Of a DNA stretch of 64,000 nucleotides, positions 8,189 to 17,969 are shown in pieces. The first letter of the stretch is position 1. Each line of letters starts with the position of its first letter. Location: contig NZ_CP045293.1 of NCBI RefSeq assembly GCF_009363075.1, positions 1,116,001-1,180,000 on the forward strand. Direction: 5' to 3'. Under the pieces are notes generated by a model. The model saw only the letters and a list, made by a program, of their open reading frames with translations, was not told the origin of the DNA and searched no databases. The translations under genes and the position numbers were made by a program. This DNA is from Paenibacillus guangzhouensis (lineage in GTDB: Bacteria > Bacillota > Bacilli > Paenibacillales > Paenibacillaceae).

Positions 8189-10222
8189 ATGAAAATAAGA
8201 GATATTACTGTTCTCGCAGGCATTATTGGTATCGTGCTTATGATGGTCCTGCCCATCCCTTCATGGCTGTTGGACGTATTATTAATCATTAACATCTCGA
8301 CGGCGTTAATGATTCTTCTTATAGCGATGAATTCGAAGGAAGCATTACAGTTCTCGATTTTCCCAGCATTATTGCTCATTACGACGTTATTCCGGTTGGC
8401 ACTTAATATCTCGACGACCAAACTAATCTTGACGCATGGTGAGGCTGGTCACGTCGTTGCAACGTTCGGTCAATGGGTTGCCCAAGGTGAGATTGCCGTT
8501 GGTTTCGTCGTCTTCCTTATCTTGGTTGTCGTACAATTCATCGTTATCACGAAAGGTTCAGAGCGGGTAGCCGAGGTTGCAGCTCGCTTCACACTCGATG
8601 CGATGCCAGGTAAACAGATGAGTATTGACGCAGATTTGAATGCGGGACTCATTAATGAACAACAAGCGAAGGAACGGCGTTCAAAGATTGAGAAAGAAGC
8701 AGACTTCTACGGCGCAATGGATGGAGCGAGTAAGTTCGTCAAAGGGGATGCGATCGCCTCGATCATCATCTTGATTATCAACTTAATTGGCGGATTTATT
8801 ATCGGTATGGCTGTTCACGGCATGCCTTTTGGCGAAGCACTTAGCCGATATACGATTCTATCGATCGGGGACGGCTTGGTGAGTCAGATCCCTGCATTAT
8901 TGATCTCGACAGCGGCTGGTTTGATCGTTACTCGCGCAGCATCGGATGGTAACTTGGCACAGGATCTTAGTGCGCAAGTATTCGCTTATCCGAAATTGAT
9001 CTACATTGTCGTGGGTACAATTACGATCCTTGGATTGTTTACGCCAATTGGCCCATGGGCGACGCTTCCATTCGGTGCCTTACTCTTGTTCGCTGCACGC
9101 AAGATGCAGAAGACGATGGATAAGAAGCAAGCGGAAGAAGAACTTCAGGTGGAAGAGCAACAGATCGAAGAAGTTCGGAGCCCTGAAAGTGTTATTAACT
9201 TATTGCAAGTTGATCCAATCGAATTTGAATTTGGATATGGACTGATTCCATTAGCAGATACGCAACAAGGTGGAGATTTACTTGACAGGATCATCATGAT
9301 CAGACGTCAATGTGCTCTGGAACTAGGACTTGTGGTCCCTGTTATCCGAATTCGCGACAATATTCAACTAAAACCGAATGAATACGTCATAAAAATTAAA
9401 GGAAATACCGTCGCCGGTGGTGAATTACTAATTAATCATTATTTGGCAATGAGTCCTGGGTATGATGATGATTCGATTACAGGGATCGACACGACAGAGC
9501 CGGCTTTTGGCCTACCTGCCCTATGGATCGATGAACCTACGAAGGAACGTGCTGAATTGGCAGGATATACAGTAGTAGATCCGCCATCTGTCGTTGCAAC
9601 GCATTTGACAGAAATTATTAAGAAGCATGCATATGAGCTGCTAGGACGACAAGAGACAAAAGCCCTGGTGGATAACGTTAAGGAATCTTACCCTGTGCTT
9701 GTCGATGAGCTGATCCCGAATGTGCTTACCGTCGGTGAAGTACAGAAAGTTCTGGCGAAGCTGCTTCGCGAGAAAATTTCGATTCGAGACCTCGTGACGA
9801 TTTTTGAGACGCTCGCGGATTATGGCGCGTATTCGAAGGATCCTGAAGTTTTAACGGAATATGTCCGCCAATCGCTATCCAGACAAATCACGCAGCAATT
9901 TACTGCACAAGGTGAGACGCTTCGTGTCATTACAGTTGGCCCTGCATTAGAAAAGAAAATTGCGGAGAGTGTACAGTCTTCGGACCAAGGAAGCTATCTC
10001 GCTTTAGATCCGAATTCGACACAGATTGTGTTCCAGAAGATCACTGAACAGGTACAGCGATTAATCCAATCAGGTCATCAACCCGTAGTGTTGACATCAC
10101 CGACGATTCGGATGTACTTGCGTCAAGTGATCGAACGAATGATGCAGGATATTCCCGTACTATCGTATAGCGAATTAGAACCAAATGTTGAAATTCAAAG
10201 TGTAGGGGTGGTGAACTTATGA
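8189..10222 (+). CDS. flhA: flagellar export gate platform protein FlhA
   Basis: FlhA is the large export gate component. The N-terminal half has eight predicted membrane helices and contains the FHIPEP-type stretch 'TLFRLALNISTTKLIL'. The C-terminal about 330 residues form the cytoplasmic ring domain that docks chaperone-substrate complexes. The length of 677 residues equals B. subtilis FlhA. An AAGGGAGG site precedes the ATG. The stop overlaps the flhF start (ATGA). Confidence 0.96.
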   Translation: MKIRDITVLAGIIGIVLMMVLPIPSWLLDVLLIINISTALMILLIAMNSKEALQFSIFPALLLITTLFRLALNISTTKLILTHGEAGHVVATFGQWVAQGEIAVGFVVFLILVVVQFIVITKGSERVAEVAARFTLDAMPGKQMSIDADLNAGLINEQQAKERRSKIEKEADFYGAMDGASKFVKGDAIASIIILIINLIGGFIIGMAVHGMPFGEALSRYTILSIGDGLVSQIPALLISTAAGLIVTRAASDGNLAQDLSAQVFAYPKLIYIVVGTITILGLFTPIGPWATLPFGALLLFAARKMQKTMDKKQAEEELQVEEQQIEEVRSPESVINLLQVDPIEFEFGYGLIPLADTQQGGDLLDRIIMIRRQCALELGLVVPVIRIRDNIQLKPNEYVIKIKGNTVAGGELLINHYLAMSPGYDDDSITGIDTTEPAFGLPALWIDEPTKERAELAGYTVVDPPSVVATHLTEIIKKHAYELLGRQETKALVDNVKESYPVLVDELIPNVLTVGEVQKVLAKLLREKISIRDLVTIFETLADYGAYSKDPEVLTEYVRQSLSRQITQQFTAQGETLRVITVGPALEKKIAESVQSSDQGSYLALDPNSTQIVFQKITEQVQRLIQSGHQPVVLTSPTIRMYLRQVIERMMQDIPVLSYSELEPNVEIQSVGVVNL

Positions 10223-11562
10223 GAGTAAAACGCTATATCGTAGAGACCATGCCGACAGCGATGCAGCAAATTCGAGCCGAGCTTGGGAATGATGCCGTTA
10301 TTTTAAGTACAAAAGACCTATATATCGGTGGCTTCCTCGGTATGTTTCGAAAGAAGCGCATTGAAGTGGTTGCTGCCGTCGATAAGGCTCCAGTCCCACC
10401 TGCGAAATCAGTAGATACTCGACAAGTTCGCTCCCTATCAACGCAACAAAATGCAGTGGATGATGGTGCAGTTGCAACGCTAATCGCAGCTGCATCTACG
10501 GCGTCCAATAAACATGCGGCATCGGCTTACAGGTCAGTTCAAAGTCAGGAGATTGGCGCAATTGGATCAGTAGGGCAACCAACCGCTTCTTCTGTCCTAG
10601 TCACCAGTCATGCTGAACCACAACGCCCTCCTGAGCCCAGCCCGATTGTTGGAATTGGGAAACCTCAACAAGGACAAGCCGTTCGCGAAGATTTGATCTT
10701 TGATGAACTGCGGCAAGTGAAAGAATCCATTGCTAGATTATCGAAACAGTCGATCGGGATGAACGAGGATGAGGTTTATGAGCCTGTCATCTCATTACTT
10801 CAAGAACAAGAGATTGCCTCCCATGTCATTGACACCTGGTTAGATGAATATAAGCAAATGCTGGCGTCGAGTGAGCAGGAAGGCTCAGCCGAGCAGTTTG
10901 CCACTTTTGTTCGAGACGGGATGAGACAGCAGATCCAATCTGTATCGCCGGAAGGCATTCAAAGTCATACTCGTGTTATTTATGTCGCTGGTCCTACAGG
11001 GGTTGGGAAGACAACAACGATTGCGAAGCTTGCAGCGGATCAATTATTCCGTCATGGGCGGAAGGTTGGATTTATTACGTCAGATACCTATCGGATTGCT
11101 GCTGTAGAGCAGCTTCGTACGTATGCGACAATCCTCAATATTCCATTAGAAGTGGTGAATTCACCAGCGGATCTCATGCGTGCCATGAAGGCGCTTGAAC
11201 ATTGCGATTTAATATTTATGGATACAGCTGGTCGTAATTTCCGCAATGAATTGTTGGTCTCGGAACTGAATAGTCTATTGAAGCCTTTGGATGCGAGCGA
11301 GACCTACCTCGTTCTTAGCTTGACCGCGAAATATCGGGATATGGCGAAGGTCGTAGAGCATTTTCAGAAGTATCAATTGGATAAGGTTATTTTTACGAAG
11401 TTGGATGAGACAGGGACCTATGGATCAATTCTGAATGTCATCCATGATTATCATTTGAAGTTGTCATACATAACGGATGGCCAGAATGTGCCCGAAGATA
11501 TTCGACTGTTAGAGTCCGAGAGGATCATTCAACTTATTTTAGGAGAAGAAGTGCATGTTTGA
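10219..11562 (+). CDS. flhF: SRP-type GTPase FlhF
   Basis: FlhF sets the position and number of flagella. A basic N-terminal B domain (residues 1-55, 'MRVKRYIVETMPTAMQQIR') and a variable Ala/Pro-rich region (about 55-160) precede the NG GTPase domain. G1 is 'GPTGVGKTTTIAKLA' near residue 258; 'TYRIAAVEQL', 'DTAGR' and 'TKLDETG' follow. At 447 residues it is longer than B. subtilis FlhF because of the variable region. It overlaps flhA by ATGA and flhG by 8 bases. Confidence 0.94.
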   Translation: MRVKRYIVETMPTAMQQIRAELGNDAVILSTKDLYIGGFLGMFRKKRIEVVAAVDKAPVPPAKSVDTRQVRSLSTQQNAVDDGAVATLIAAASTASNKHAASAYRSVQSQEIGAIGSVGQPTASSVLVTSHAEPQRPPEPSPIVGIGKPQQGQAVREDLIFDELRQVKESIARLSKQSIGMNEDEVYEPVISLLQEQEIASHVIDTWLDEYKQMLASSEQEGSAEQFATFVRDGMRQQIQSVSPEGIQSHTRVIYVAGPTGVGKTTTIAKLAADQLFRHGRKVGFITSDTYRIAAVEQLRTYATILNIPLEVVNSPADLMRAMKALEHCDLIFMDTAGRNFRNELLVSELNSLLKPLDASETYLVLSLTAKYRDMAKVVEHFQKYQLDKVIFTKLDETGTYGSILNVIHDYHLKLSYITDGQNVPEDIRLLESERIIQLILGEEVHV

Positions 11563-12436
11563 TCAAGCTCAAGCACTCAGGAATCTTGTTAATCGTCACA
11601 ATCAAATGCAAGGCTCCCAGCGCAATACACGAATTGTTACAGTGACGAGTGGTAAAGGTGGCGTTGGAAAATCGAACTTTACCTTGAATTTTGCACTTAA
11701 GCTGCAATCGCTTGGACAGAAAGTGCTTGTGTTTGATGCCGATCTTGGGATGGCCAATATCGATGTTTTAATGGGTGTGAATTCAAGGGTGAACCTCTAC
11801 CATCTCTTGAAGAGAGAGAAGACGATTTGGGAGGTTATTCTCAAAGGTCCGAACGACCTGCATTTTATTGCAGGGGGGTCCGGGTTCCAAGAACTACTCA
11901 CACTGCCCGAGGAGGAGTTGCTCTATTTCACTGAACAAGTGCATGCAATTTCTGGGGAATATGACATCATTCTTTTCGATACGGGGGCAGGGTTATCCAA
12001 GGAAACGTTAAATTTCATCCTCTCAGCCGAAGAGACCATTGTCGTTACGACACCAGAGCCAACTTCGATTACAGATGCATACGCTCTGATCAAGATTGTA
12101 CATCGGATGAATCCAAAGGTTGAATTTCGTCTAGTCGTAAATCGGGTATCAGGTCTACAAGAGGGGATACAGACATCGAACAAAATTAATTTAGTCTCCG
12201 AGCAATTTCTTGATCTGAAAATCCCAACCCTTGGGTATGTCATGGATGATGCACATGTCTCAAATGCGGTGAAAAAGCAAGTTCCTTTTACCATTGCATT
12301 CCCGCAGAGTGCGTCAAGTCGCGACGTCGAACAGTTAGCCCAAGCTTATCTTAATAAATCAAGTCAACCTCCACGATTGCCTTCGGAAGGCGGAGTAAAA
12401 GGATTCCTAACTAGAATGCTGAAATTTATGAAATAA
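11555..12436 (+). CDS. flhG: MinD-like ATPase FlhG (YlxH)
   Basis: FlhG is the ATPase partner of FlhF and limits flagellar number and pattern. Residues 3-9 form the DQAxxLR motif known to stimulate FlhF GTP hydrolysis. The deviant Walker A 'GKGGVGKS' lies at residues 33-40, followed by 'DADLGMANIDVLMG' and 'DTGAGLSKE'. The C-terminal 'GFLTRMLKFMK' resembles a membrane-targeting amphipathic helix. The overlap with flhF fits joint expression. Confidence 0.94.
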   Translation: MFDQAQALRNLVNRHNQMQGSQRNTRIVTVTSGKGGVGKSNFTLNFALKLQSLGQKVLVFDADLGMANIDVLMGVNSRVNLYHLLKREKTIWEVILKGPNDLHFIAGGSGFQELLTLPEEELLYFTEQVHAISGEYDIILFDTGAGLSKETLNFILSAEETIVVTTPEPTSITDAYALIKIVHRMNPKVEFRLVVNRVSGLQEGIQTSNKINLVSEQFLDLKIPTLGYVMDDAHVSNAVKKQVPFTIAFPQSASSRDVEQLAQAYLNKSSQPPRLPSEGGVKGFLTRMLKFMK

Positions 12437-12462
12437 TCCTTTTCAAAGGAAGTGAGGCCGAG

Positions 12463-13791
12463 ATGCAAGTCTTCAAAGTATTGGTTATCGATGATTCCGC
12501 ATTTATGCGTAAATATATTTCAGATATGGTGACATCGGATACACAATTCGAGGTAGTGGACACGGCGAAGAACGGGCAAGAAGCTGTTGAGAAGGTTAAA
12601 TCATTAAATCCAGATGTCATCACGATGGATATTGAAATGCCTGTTATGAACGGGCTTGAAGCGCTGAAGGTGATTATGGAAGATCATCCGACGCCTGCCA
12701 TAATGTTATCTAGTTTTACGGAGAAGGGCGCTAGAGAGACTATTCTTGCGTTGGAGTTAGGGGCATTTGATTTTATTCAGAAGCCGTCAGGGACAATTTC
12801 TTGTGACATTCATGTGGTATCCGAGCATTTACATGAGCGATTGCGTGCTGCGATTACGTCAAAGATGAAGAAGCGGCCGATTCAAGTTAACGTCGTTACC
12901 GAGTCCGAGTCCATTGAGGGCGGTTCACCAAAGGTACCTATTCCACCGATATCAGCAGCTCCGGCAGCACCCGTGATTCCGGTGAAGAAGGAGTTCATCG
13001 ATTCTGTCAGGAAACCGATGATTCAGGAACGCCAAGAATTACAATATCGAACACCTCTCTCACCAAAGAAACTGGAGCCGATCAAGCCGGAGGCGCCGAA
13101 ATGGGATCGCAAATTACATACAGTTGAAACGATTCGAGAGACGGCCGCCACCCTTGCGTCTGTTCCACCTAACGAAGTTAGGGAGTCGAAAATAAAGCAG
13201 TCAAAACGAACAACCTTCAATCAACTGGTCGCCGTAGGATCATCGACGGGCGGGCCACGGGCGCTCAAGGAGCTCCTTACTGGTATTCCAGAAGATTTTC
13301 CGGCTCCGATTGTTATCGTGCAGCACATGCCAGCAAATTTCACGAAGTCGTTAGCGCAAAGATTGAACACCTTCTGCCAGATACGGGTTGTCGAAGCAGA
13401 GAACGGGGATCGTCTAGAACCAGGTACAGCCTATATTGCTCCAGGCGGTTGGCATATGACCATCAGGCGTGAAGCCAAGGGAACGTGTGTCGTTGAGTTA
13501 GATAAACAGGAACTTAGAAATGGACATCGTCCTTCCGTCGATATCCTGTTCGAATCATTGATTCCATTAAAGGATCTCGAGAAGCATATCGTATTACTTA
13601 CCGGAATGGGCAGTGATGGTGCACGAGCGATGAAGTCACTCACAGAACATGGCGTGAAGTCAACCTTTGCTGAGAGTGAGGAGTCCTGCGTGGTTTATGG
13701 GATGCCGAGATCTGCGATTGAGCTAGGCTGTGTTAAACATATATTGCCGATTCAAGAAATAGCTCCAAAATTATTGCAAGTCGTCAAGTAA
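12463..13791 (+). CDS. cheB: chemotaxis protein-glutamate methylesterase/deamidase CheB
   Basis: CheB removes methyl groups from, and deamidates, chemoreceptors during adaptation. An N-terminal receiver domain (D10, D11, phosphoacceptor D56, lysine in 'IQKPSG') is joined by a Pro-rich linker (about residues 140-245) to the esterase domain. The catalytic triad motifs 'GSSTGGP' (Ser), 'QHMP' (His) and 'GMGSDGA' (Asp) are present. The length of 442 residues exceeds the common 350-360 because of the linker. Confidence 0.95.
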   Translation: MQVFKVLVIDDSAFMRKYISDMVTSDTQFEVVDTAKNGQEAVEKVKSLNPDVITMDIEMPVMNGLEALKVIMEDHPTPAIMLSSFTEKGARETILALELGAFDFIQKPSGTISCDIHVVSEHLHERLRAAITSKMKKRPIQVNVVTESESIEGGSPKVPIPPISAAPAAPVIPVKKEFIDSVRKPMIQERQELQYRTPLSPKKLEPIKPEAPKWDRKLHTVETIRETAATLASVPPNEVRESKIKQSKRTTFNQLVAVGSSTGGPRALKELLTGIPEDFPAPIVIVQHMPANFTKSLAQRLNTFCQIRVVEAENGDRLEPGTAYIAPGGWHMTIRREAKGTCVVELDKQELRNGHRPSVDILFESLIPLKDLEKHIVLLTGMGSDGARAMKSLTEHGVKSTFAESEESCVVYGMPRSAIELGCVKHILPIQEIAPKLLQVVK

Positions 13792-13826
13792 ATTGAAATT
13801 GTGACTTCACTGAGGGGGTGCTTGTA

Positions 13827-15923
13827 ATGGAAATGAATCAATATTTATCAATGTTTATTGACGAGTCAACCGATCATTTGCAATCGTTGAACGACAATAT
13901 GATGCAGCTTGAGAACAACCCAGAAGATATCAGCATCGTACAAGTCATATTCCGTTCCGCACACACACTTAAGGGCATGTCCGCGACGATGGGGTTCAAC
14001 GACCTGGCGTCACTTACCCATCAAATGGAGAACGTGCTCGACTTGGTTCGTAACAACGAGCTGAAGATGAATGAATTTATTTTTGACACGTTATTCAAAA
14101 GCTTAGACGCTCTTGAGACGATGGTGCAAGATATTACGCAAGGTGGCGAAGGAAAAGCGGATGTATCAAACATCGTAGCGGCGCTGCAGTCCATTGTTCG
14201 CGGTGATTACGGACAAGCAGGAGCAGCAGGTGAGGCGCAGGCTTCCGGAGCACAGAATACGACGACGGAATTCCGCCTCGATGAATATCAATATGCCGTA
14301 TTAGAGCAATCGATTAAGACAGGGCTTCCTGTGTTCTATCTAGATGTCGTGATTCGCGAAGATTGTGTCCTGAAGGGTGTTAGAGCCTACATGGTATTTA
14401 ATGCCTTAGAAGAGAACGGGGAAGTCGTTAAGTCGAATCCATCAGTTCAAGATATCGAGCAGGAGAAATTTGAACGCAGCTTCTCTGTTTATTACATATC
14501 GAAGATTGACCAAGAGTCACTTCATCAATTAATCTCAGGTATCTCAGAAATCGAACAAGTCAATATTCTGGCGGTTGATGAAGAATCATTGATACAGATT
14601 AGCCAGGAAGATGAGCAAGTCAATGAAGCTACATCACAAATCCTTCAAGCGGTGAAGGAAACTGCAGCAACGGCAGCTCCGGTGGCATCTGCAGCAGCGG
14701 AAGCGACGCCAGCGCGTCGTTCAGCACCAGTCAAGCCAGCAGCATCAACAAACGGTTCAGCTTCACAAGCAGGATCGAGAACCATTCGTGTTGATATCGA
14801 TCGACTGGATGTATTAATGAATCTATTCAGTGAACTATTGATCGATCGTGTTCGACTCGAACAGCTTGCTAGTGATCTTAAGAGTCAAGATTTAACAGAG
14901 ACTGTCGAGCACATGGCGCGCGTAAGCGGCGATCTACAGAACATTGTTCTGAAGCTGCGGATGGTTCCGATTGATACAGTCTTCAACCGCTTCCCGCGGA
15001 TGATTCGCGACTTGGCAAAATCGCTTGACAAGAAGGTTGATCTTGTTATCACTGGAGCGGATACAGAGCTAGACCGTACAGTGATCGAAGAGATTGGGGA
15101 TCCGCTGGTTCACTTGTTGCGCAATGCGGTGGATCATGGGATCGAATCCATTGCGGAGCGTGTTGAATCCGGCAAGTCTGAGACAGGGACACTTGAGCTT
15201 CGCGCATTCCATAGTGGAAATTCTGTCTTTATTGAAATTCAAGATGACGGTAAAGGAATAAATCGTGAGAAAGTATTAAAGACAGCAATTAAGAATGACG
15301 TCGTTCGCGCGGATGAAGCAAATGCGATGACGGATGAGCAAGTCTATCAGTTATTGTTCGCACCTGGATTTAGTACAGCGGATAAAGTATCTGATATCTC
15401 AGGGCGTGGCGTAGGTCTTGATGTGGTGAAGTCGAAGATCCTCTCCTTAGGTGGGAATGTATCGGTAGATTCCAATTGGGGCGCTGGTTCGAAGTTCTCT
15501 GTTCAGTTGCCGCTAACGCTCTCCATTATCGCAGCGATGCTCGTGCGTGTTGGCGAAGAGAAGTACGCTCTACCATTGTCCTCGATTGTGGAGACAATGA
15601 TTGTTGATCATAAGAACATCAGACATGTTCATGGAACCAAAATGATTGATTATCGTGACACGGTCATCCCAATTGTAGCGTTAGCAGATATCTTCGATTG
15701 TCCGAAGTCAAGCGACGCCCAGAAAGAATCGTCTGATGTGATCGTTATTCGTAAAGGCGAACGTCTAGCAGCATTCATGGTCGATGATTTCATCGGTCAG
15801 ATGGAGATCGTCATCAAGACGTTAGGCAAATATTTAACGAATATCCATGGCATTTCTGGGGCAACAATCCTTGGAGACGGTCAAGTGGCGCTTATCATTG
15901 ATCCAAACGCATTGGTGAAATAG
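13827..15923 (+). CDS. cheA: chemotaxis sensor histidine kinase CheA
   Basis: CheA is the receptor-coupled kinase for CheY and CheB. P1 (residues 1-105) holds the phosphorylated H46 in 'RSAHTLKG'. A P2-like region (about 150-265), an Ala/Pro/Ser linker and P3 dimer helices follow. P4 is the ATPase with 'HLLRNAVDHGIE', 'DDGKGI' and 'GRGVGLDVV', and P5 is CheW-like. The frame opens at GTG 13818, which lies inside the GAGGGGG site (13812-13818), so ATG 13827 is used (698 residues). Confidence 0.96.
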   Translation: MEMNQYLSMFIDESTDHLQSLNDNMMQLENNPEDISIVQVIFRSAHTLKGMSATMGFNDLASLTHQMENVLDLVRNNELKMNEFIFDTLFKSLDALETMVQDITQGGEGKADVSNIVAALQSIVRGDYGQAGAAGEAQASGAQNTTTEFRLDEYQYAVLEQSIKTGLPVFYLDVVIREDCVLKGVRAYMVFNALEENGEVVKSNPSVQDIEQEKFERSFSVYYISKIDQESLHQLISGISEIEQVNILAVDEESLIQISQEDEQVNEATSQILQAVKETAATAAPVASAAAEATPARRSAPVKPAASTNGSASQAGSRTIRVDIDRLDVLMNLFSELLIDRVRLEQLASDLKSQDLTETVEHMARVSGDLQNIVLKLRMVPIDTVFNRFPRMIRDLAKSLDKKVDLVITGADTELDRTVIEEIGDPLVHLLRNAVDHGIESIAERVESGKSETGTLELRAFHSGNSVFIEIQDDGKGINREKVLKTAIKNDVVRADEANAMTDEQVYQLLFAPGFSTADKVSDISGRGVGLDVVKSKILSLGGNVSVDSNWGAGSKFSVQLPLTLSIIAAMLVRVGEEKYALPLSSIVETMIVDHKNIRHVHGTKMIDYRDTVIPIVALADIFDCPKSSDAQKESSDVIVIRKGERLAAFMVDDFIGQMEIVIKTLGKYLTNIHGISGATILGDGQVALIIDPNALVK

Positions 15924-15951
15924 AAGGAAATAGTAGGAGGAGGTTCTACCC

Positions 15952-16413
15952 ATGGAAGAAGATATTAAAGTTATCGTATTTGCACTCGGAACAGAAGAAT
16001 ATGGTGTCGAAGTTGATAGCGTAAAGACGATTGAGCGTTTGTCTCCAATTACTCGCGTTCCCAAGACGTATCACTTTGTCAAAGGCGTGATTAACTTACG
16101 CGGTGTCGTTGTTCCTGTGATTGATTTACGCGGACGTTTTGGTCTACCTGAGACGGAGCACACGGAACATACACGTATCATTATCGTTAATGTGAATGAA
16201 ATGGAAGTCGGATTTATTGTTGATACAGCTAATGATGTCATTGATCTCAACACGGATCTCATTGAATCTCCGCCTGAAGTGGTCGGTGGAATCAAAGCAA
16301 AATATTTGCGCGGTGTCGCAAAGGTTGGGAACGATCGATTGTTGATTATGTTGAATCTACCAGAAGTGCTTAACAAACAAGAGATTATTCAACTTGAAGA
16401 TATGGGAGAATAA
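15952..16413 (+). CDS. cheW: chemotaxis coupling protein CheW
   Basis: CheW is a 153-residue adaptor that links receptors to CheA. The CheW fold shows 'FALGTEEYGVEVDSVKTIER', 'VKGVINLRGVVVPVIDLR' and 'VGFIVDTANDVI'. A strong AGGAGGAGG ribosome binding site precedes the ATG. The order cheA-cheW-cheC-cheD-sigD matches B. subtilis. Confidence 0.96.
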   Translation: MEEDIKVIVFALGTEEYGVEVDSVKTIERLSPITRVPKTYHFVKGVINLRGVVVPVIDLRGRFGLPETEHTEHTRIIIVNVNEMEVGFIVDTANDVIDLNTDLIESPPEVVGGIKAKYLRGVAKVGNDRLLIMLNLPEVLNKQEIIQLEDMGE

Positions 16414-16416
16414 GCA

Positions 16417-17037
16417 GTGGAAATTTTTCGAAATTTAGCAGAAGTCAATGTTGATGTTCTGAGAGAAGTCGGAAATATTGGTGCTGGCCATGCAGCGACT
16501 GCATTATCTCGATTGGTGGATAAACCAATCGACATGGCTGTTCCAGCTGTACGCATGCTGCCTTTTGACGAGATAGCTGAGCAGGTGGGTGGCCCAGAGC
16601 AGATTGTTATTGCCACGTTCCTTCGTGTGGAGGGCGATGCACCAGGTAATCTGTTTTTCCTTATGAAGCCGAGCGCTTCTAAAAAATTACTTCGCTCCTT
16701 ATCCGGGATTGAAGTCGTATCAGATGATGAGTACACAGAAATGGAAATATCCGCTCTATCAGAGATCGGTAACATCCTTGCGGGCTCCTATCTCTCATCA
16801 TTAGCAGATTTTACGGGGTTGTTCATGACTCCGACTGTGCCAGCTCTTGCAATAGATATGGCCGGTGCAATATTAAGTTATGGATTGATGCAATTTGGTC
16901 AAATGGGCGATGGCGCACTTCTAATAGACACGACCTTCTTAGAGGGAGACGAGGAAGTGGAAGGACAGTTTTTTCTGATTCCAGACCCATCGTCTTTTGC
17001 GAAAATATTTCGTGCATTGGGAGTACCTTACGAATGA
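16417..17037 (+). CDS. cheC: CheY-P phosphatase CheC
   Basis: CheC dephosphorylates CheY-P and binds CheD in the Bacillus-type adaptation system. Two phosphatase motifs are complete: E17/N20 in 'REVGNIGAGHA' and E116/N119 in 'SEIGNILAGS'. It begins with GTG only 3 nt after the cheW stop, with GGGAGAA inside the end of cheW as its binding site. Its stop overlaps the cheD ATG. Confidence 0.95.
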   Translation: MEIFRNLAEVNVDVLREVGNIGAGHAATALSRLVDKPIDMAVPAVRMLPFDEIAEQVGGPEQIVIATFLRVEGDAPGNLFFLMKPSASKKLLRSLSGIEVVSDDEYTEMEISALSEIGNILAGSYLSSLADFTGLFMTPTVPALAIDMAGAILSYGLMQFGQMGDGALLIDTTFLEGDEEVEGQFFLIPDPSSFAKIFRALGVPYE

Positions 17038-17531
17038 TAGAAGACTTGCAAATCGTGAAAGTAGGGATGGCGGATTTGAACGTCGTCCAGGGAAGTGGCA
17101 TTATACGCACGACAGGTTTAGGCTCTTGTGTGGGGCTAACATTATATGATTCAATAGCACAAATTGCCGGCATGGCTCATGTCATGCTCCCTTCTTCAGA
17201 TACGGCGCGTGAAGGTCAATTGAATCTGATGAAATATGCGGACACAGCTATCCCCGTTCTGATCGAGAAGATGGAGAAGTTAGGCGGTCAGCGGAGACGA
17301 ATGGGAGCCAAAATGGCCGGAGGCGCGCAGATGTTCGCTTTTAATTCCATGTCGGATACGATGCGGATAGGCCCGCGGAATGTTGAGAACTGCAAAGAGA
17401 TGTTAATGAAGCTTTCGATTCCACTCCTTGCGGAAGATACAGGCGGGAATTTTGGTAGAACGATAGAAATGAATTGTCAGACAGGTATTTTACATATTCG
17501 CAGCGTTCAAATGGGTGTGAAGGAACTATGA
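17034..17531 (+). CDS. cheD: chemoreceptor glutamine deamidase CheD
   Basis: CheD deamidates receptor glutamines, and its partner is CheC. The catalytic pair C32 ('LGSCVG') and H49 ('MAHVMLP') is present, and 'GGNFGRTIEMN' follows near the C-terminus. The length of 165 residues is typical. It overlaps cheC by ATGA at the start and the next small membrane protein gene by ATGA at the end. Confidence 0.95.
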   Translation: MIEDLQIVKVGMADLNVVQGSGIIRTTGLGSCVGLTLYDSIAQIAGMAHVMLPSSDTAREGQLNLMKYADTAIPVLIEKMEKLGGQRRRMGAKMAGGAQMFAFNSMSDTMRIGPRNVENCKEMLMKLSIPLLAEDTGGNFGRTIEMNCQTGILHIRSVQMGVKEL

Positions 17532-17953
17532 AGATGACAGGGAATATTCGTTGGAATGTTGGATTTGGTATTGCGGGCTTTGCGTTTACATTTTTACTAT
17601 CCGTTCAGAACAACTTGCTAACGACAAGTCTTGTACGCAGTGTTTATGCTTTTCTGATTTGGTTTGTGATCGCCTTCATCATAAGAGCTATTCTGTTTCA
17701 ACTTCTTGCTAGTAAAGAGGTTGCAGCATCATCGACGGACCAAGGGTCAGTTGATTCGGTTGGTGGACAGCTTGATCTCGTTATTCCTGATGAGTCAGAA
17801 GAACTGCACAATATGCTCAAACCATCAACACCTAAGGAACAAATCGCCGTTCAGGAAGGATTCGTACCTTTGAATCCCCCGAAGATCGTGAAGTTAAGTG
17901 ATCAAGACCCTGAACAAATGGCAAAGGTAATTCGTCACCTGACAGAAGATTAA
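17528..17953 (+). CDS. uncharacterised small membrane protein between cheD and sigD
   Basis: A 141-residue protein that I do not recognise by family. Two hydrophobic segments (about residues 9-28 and 37-59) are followed by a polar, acidic cytoplasmic tail ending 'DPEQMAKVIRHLTED'. The frame opens at 17474 inside cheD, but ATG 17528 (ATGA with the cheD stop, AAGGA just upstream) is preferred; ATG 17534 is equally well spaced. B. subtilis has no gene here (cheD is followed by sigD), so this is an operon insertion. A role linked to motility or sigma-D control is only guilt by association. Confidence 0.75.
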   Translation: MKMTGNIRWNVGFGIAGFAFTFLLSVQNNLLTTSLVRSVYAFLIWFVIAFIIRAILFQLLASKEVAASSTDQGSVDSVGGQLDLVIPDESEELHNMLKPSTPKEQIAVQEGFVPLNPPKIVKLSDQDPEQMAKVIRHLTED

Positions 17954-17969
17954 GGAGGGCGAAATGTAA

